Positions 61,699-64,000 of a stretch of 64,000 nt of DNA are shown one piece after another (within the stretch, counting starts at the first letter, position 1; each line of letters opens with the position of its first letter). The position numbers and the translations under genes are program-made. The notes below the pieces were generated by a model. The model ran no database searches and was not told the origin of the DNA. It saw nothing but the letters and a program-made list of their open reading frames with translations. This stretch comes from Polydactylus sextarius (lineage: Eukaryota; Chordata; Actinopteri; Polynemidae), in contig CM028916.1 of the NCBI GenBank assembly GCA_016801845.1, positions 21,440,014 through 21,504,013 of the forward strand, in the 5' to 3' direction.

Positions 61699-61734
61699 AC
61701 ATTTTGTTCATCTACATGTAGATGAACAAAATGT
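61699..61734. repeat. perfect 36-bp palindrome
   Basis: The 18 bases from 61699 (ACATTTTGTTCATCTACA) are followed at once by their exact reverse complement. It overlaps the left border of the inverted-repeat element at 61725-61915. Confidence 0.95.
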
Positions 61735-61915
61735 CGTTCTGTGTGGACCCAGGTGCAGGGTTAGGGTTAGGGTTAGGGTTAGAGCCGAGCTAATGGGAAA
61801 GGTGCACTGCATACAGTGTGCCAATTTTGAAAACTGTCAATGTCATGTACCTTTCCTCAGCTCATGTAATCAAAAAATAAATGTCTTGCACCTGGGTACG
61901 AAACAACATTTTGTT
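61725..61915. mobile_element. short inverted-repeat element containing telomeric repeats
   Basis: AACAAAATGT (61725-61734) and ACCCAGGTGCA (61747-61757) are mirrored by TGCACCTGGGT (61887-61897) and ACATTTTGTT (61906-61915). Between the arms lies a run of TTAGGG units (61758-61782). Size fits a MITE, but the borders and any target duplication are not certain. Confidence 0.5.
61758..61782. repeat. interstitial telomeric repeat (TTAGGG)n
   Basis: GGG then three exact TTAGGG units and TTAG, 25 bp of perfect vertebrate telomeric sequence, directly next to the ACCCAGGTGCA arm. Confidence 0.95.
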
Positions 61916-62125
61916 GTGTACCAGTGTGTACCTTGCATCAGTCTTACAGGCACTGAATCAAAATCATCAGGCACTCACCTAGGGCACCAAAATGGCTAAA
62001 GCCGACTCTGTTTCCAATCACACAGAACAATTGGAGTCTCTGTTTTCTAGTATTTCATCTCTCCAGTTATAATCCATTTGAGAAGTATTTATTTCCTCTA
62101 TATTTCTCTTTTTTTTTTGATCCAG

Positions 62126-62284
62126 GTGTACACCTACAAGCAGAATGCACTCACCAGACAGAAGGTACAGCTGATGCACTACAGTAGCATCAGAGGGGTG
62201 GAGGACATGGCCACCCTTGAAGACCTTCACGACGGTGCCATCATGCACAACCTCTTTCTGCGCTACCAGCAGAGACACATCTAT
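62126..62284 (+). CDS. myo10: myo10 coding exon 3: start of motor head
   Basis: 159 nt between TTGATCCAG and TAT/GTAAGG, phase 0 at both ends. It reads VYTYKQNALTRQKVQLMHYS, SIRGVEDMATLEDLHDGAIM, HNLFLRYQQRHIY. The GVEDMATLEDL...NLFLRYQQRHIY stretch is the conserved start of the myosin head, before the IGSILASVNPY and P-loop region that lies right of the window. With exons 1 and 2 it makes 93 N-terminal residues. The next intron runs off the window. Confidence 0.95.
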
Positions 62285-63689
62285 GTAAGGACCTTTTTTA
62301 TAAAGCTCTGTTACACTTGGCAGGATTGTAATACCACATCAAGCTTGGCACAGTAACATAAGTGGGGCAGCTGTAAGTACAGGGAAAAAAACATAAAATA
62401 AATAAATACATAAAATAAAATAAAAAAGACTGATTAAAATAAACATATTTTAAATTTTAGTTTTAGATTTAGTATTACTATAAATCTTTATTTGAGAAAT
62501 TAGGAAAAAATGGACAATTAACTTTCTCTCTTTAAACCTGTAACTTTAAACTGCATCAGGTGAACAACTCAACCCCCATGTGATGTAGCTTATCCATTTC
62601 TGATGTGAAGGCACTTTCTTTCTTGTTCTGATTTTGCATCATACAAAGGTAACTTTTTACATTTGCATGGGTATAAAAAATTCTATCTCTATCTAATCAC
62701 AGTTAATAGTGTTTTTAACTGTGAATTAAATACTTATAATGTTGGAAACATATACAGACACAGCAGGTTATTCATGAATGGTTTTATTGAACATAAGCCT
62801 ATCTGACTGTTTTTTTTTTCAAACAATACATTAAGAATACATCACTGATGTTGTACACTTTCATTAATTTGCATTTTGTTGTCGAAGGGTATGAATTGTT
62901 GGAGCACAGTTTGTTTATGACATTGTATTGCACAGTGTTTATCTGGTGATGAAAATCACAAGTGATTAAACACAAAACAAGATACAGGTTGTTGGAACAC
63001 AGTATCTCAGCCAAAAGCAACATGTTGTAAATAAAAAAAGAGTGAGAATGAGGCTAATTAGAGTCTGGGTTTGTTTGGTTTGATGCTTGTTTTAGAAGCT
63101 GATATTCCAGCAGCCACCTCAGTGGGAGTTTTGGTGAGAGTTAAACTCATCTCTGTGAATGACGCTGTTGTCCAATTTGTGAAACAGAATGGTTTTTAGA
63201 TAAATAAAAACACCTCTTCTTTAGTCATTTATGTGGTGATGCTTTGATGGCTCCAATTTAGAACAATTGATCTTTGCTTTGCACAGCCAGTTCAATTCCT
63301 AGTCTGTTACAATAGGTAAACAATATAATACAGTACTTGACATTTAATGATGCAATCACTGTCTGCAACCAAATGAACAGAGAAATTTAGTGGACAGCGA
63401 AGTGGATCACATGGTAGGTCAACGGGAAAGGCTATAAATAATGCTGAAGCCAAAAAGCAGCAAGCTCTGAAGTATGACAAGATGGCGCTCCTCAGAGGGC
63501 AATGTTGTGGAGCTCTCCGAGTCAAGTTACTACTTTTACTTCTTCCCTTTGTGTCAAGCTAAGACACACTCTGCAAAAGGTTTTTATGAATGGACATCCT
63601 TACTACCTAGCGTGCTATGCTAATCAGCTGCTAGGACCATCCCAGAGAGGGACAACAGAGACGAACAAGCTGAAGTGGAGACGCAATTG
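62285..63689. other. myo10 intron 3 (partial), nothing recognised
   Basis: AT-rich intronic DNA. No exon or named repeat that I can support before the LINE piece at 63690. Confidence 0.45.
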
Positions 63690-64000
63690 TCCTCGTAAAA
63701 CAATTGTGGTGTACCAACTGTAAGATCATTTCTAAATCCTGCTCTGAAAATGTGGAATATCTAACTTTGAAGCTGAGGCCATTTTATCTGCCCAGAGAAC
63801 CGCAATGTGTGATTGTGAGTGTTGTGTATACTCCACCCACTGTGCTAAGGAGGAGGATTCACTGAAGGAGCTACATGACCAATGGGCATGAGAATACATA
63901 TCCCGATGCCGCTGTCGTTATCTTTGGAGATTTTAACCACTGTAGCCTCTGGAAAAATATGCCTAAACTGTATCAATTTAGGCATCAGACCACTGTTACA
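63690..64000 (+). pseudogene. LINE endonuclease fragment, runs off the window
   Basis: The plus strand shows an endonuclease-domain reading: ENVEYLTLKLRPFYLPREPQ, VIVSVVYTPPTV, then after a frameshift AAVVIFGDFNHCSLWKNMPK. The GDFN block holds the catalytic Asp and Asn of AP-type LINE endonucleases. It is the N-terminal part of the family seen at 1-1595 and continues beyond 64000. It lies within myo10 intron 3. Confidence 0.7.

Overview
The window is vertebrate nuclear DNA, almost certainly from a teleost fish. It has phase-consistent spliced exons with GT/AG borders, AT-rich introns, long microsatellites, and a dense nested set of fish-type mobile elements (L2/CR1-like LINEs, an L1/Tx1-like LINE, tRNA-like SINEs, TTAA-target and foldback DNA elements, Tc1, pogo/Tigger and Helitron relics, LTR remnants). 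I see no operons, CRISPR arrays, phage or bacterial genes.

Two host genes are present, both on the + strand and both cut by the window edges. On the left are the last three coding exons of adenylyl cyclase 8, adcy8 (1768-1860, 2302-2416, 6870-7369 with stop). They carry the C2 catalytic half-domain and the type-8 C-terminal tail. On the right are the first three coding exons of an unconventional myosin X, myo10 or a teleost paralogue (33509-33529, 55798-55896, 62126-62284). They encode the N-terminal SH3-like region and the start of the motor head. Myo10 introns 1 (22.3 kb) and 2 (6.2 kb) and the 25.6 kb between the genes are mostly repeat-derived.

Layout. 1-1595: LINE reverse-transcriptase relic in an adcy8 intron. 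1.8-7.4 kb: adcy8 3' exons, with a foldback element, a putative LTR, a TTAA-type element and SINEs in the last intron. 7.6-11.7 kb: DNA elements and a SINE. 11.8-12.6 kb: minus-strand Helitron Rep relic. 12.6-17.9 kb: decayed L1/Tx1-like LINE interrupted by an LTR-like insertion. 18.3-27.9 kb: a nest in which inverted copies of one TTAA-type DNA element lie on either side of a nearly full-length L2 LINE (22.04-26.41 kb). This L2 has an intact esterase-type ORF1 and an ORF2 broken only by two in-frame stops plus a probable internal deletion. 29.5-31.8 kb: minus-strand LINE remains. 31.9-32.4 kb: about 190-bp tandem repeat. 32.9-33.5 kb: myo10 promoter/5'UTR candidate. 33.5-62.3 kb: myo10 exons 1-3 with element-rich introns. 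63.7-64 kb: endonuclease part of another LINE running off the edge.

The two host genes are not an evident functional unit (cAMP synthesis versus filopodial transport); their adjacency is a synteny observation. I found no convincing new biological system. The items most worth checking are a stop-containing exon-like cassette in the last adcy8 intron, the L2 with two nonsense codons, the Helitron relic, two LTR-like elements sharing a core-promoter layout, and a short inverted-repeat element carrying telomeric TTAGGG units.
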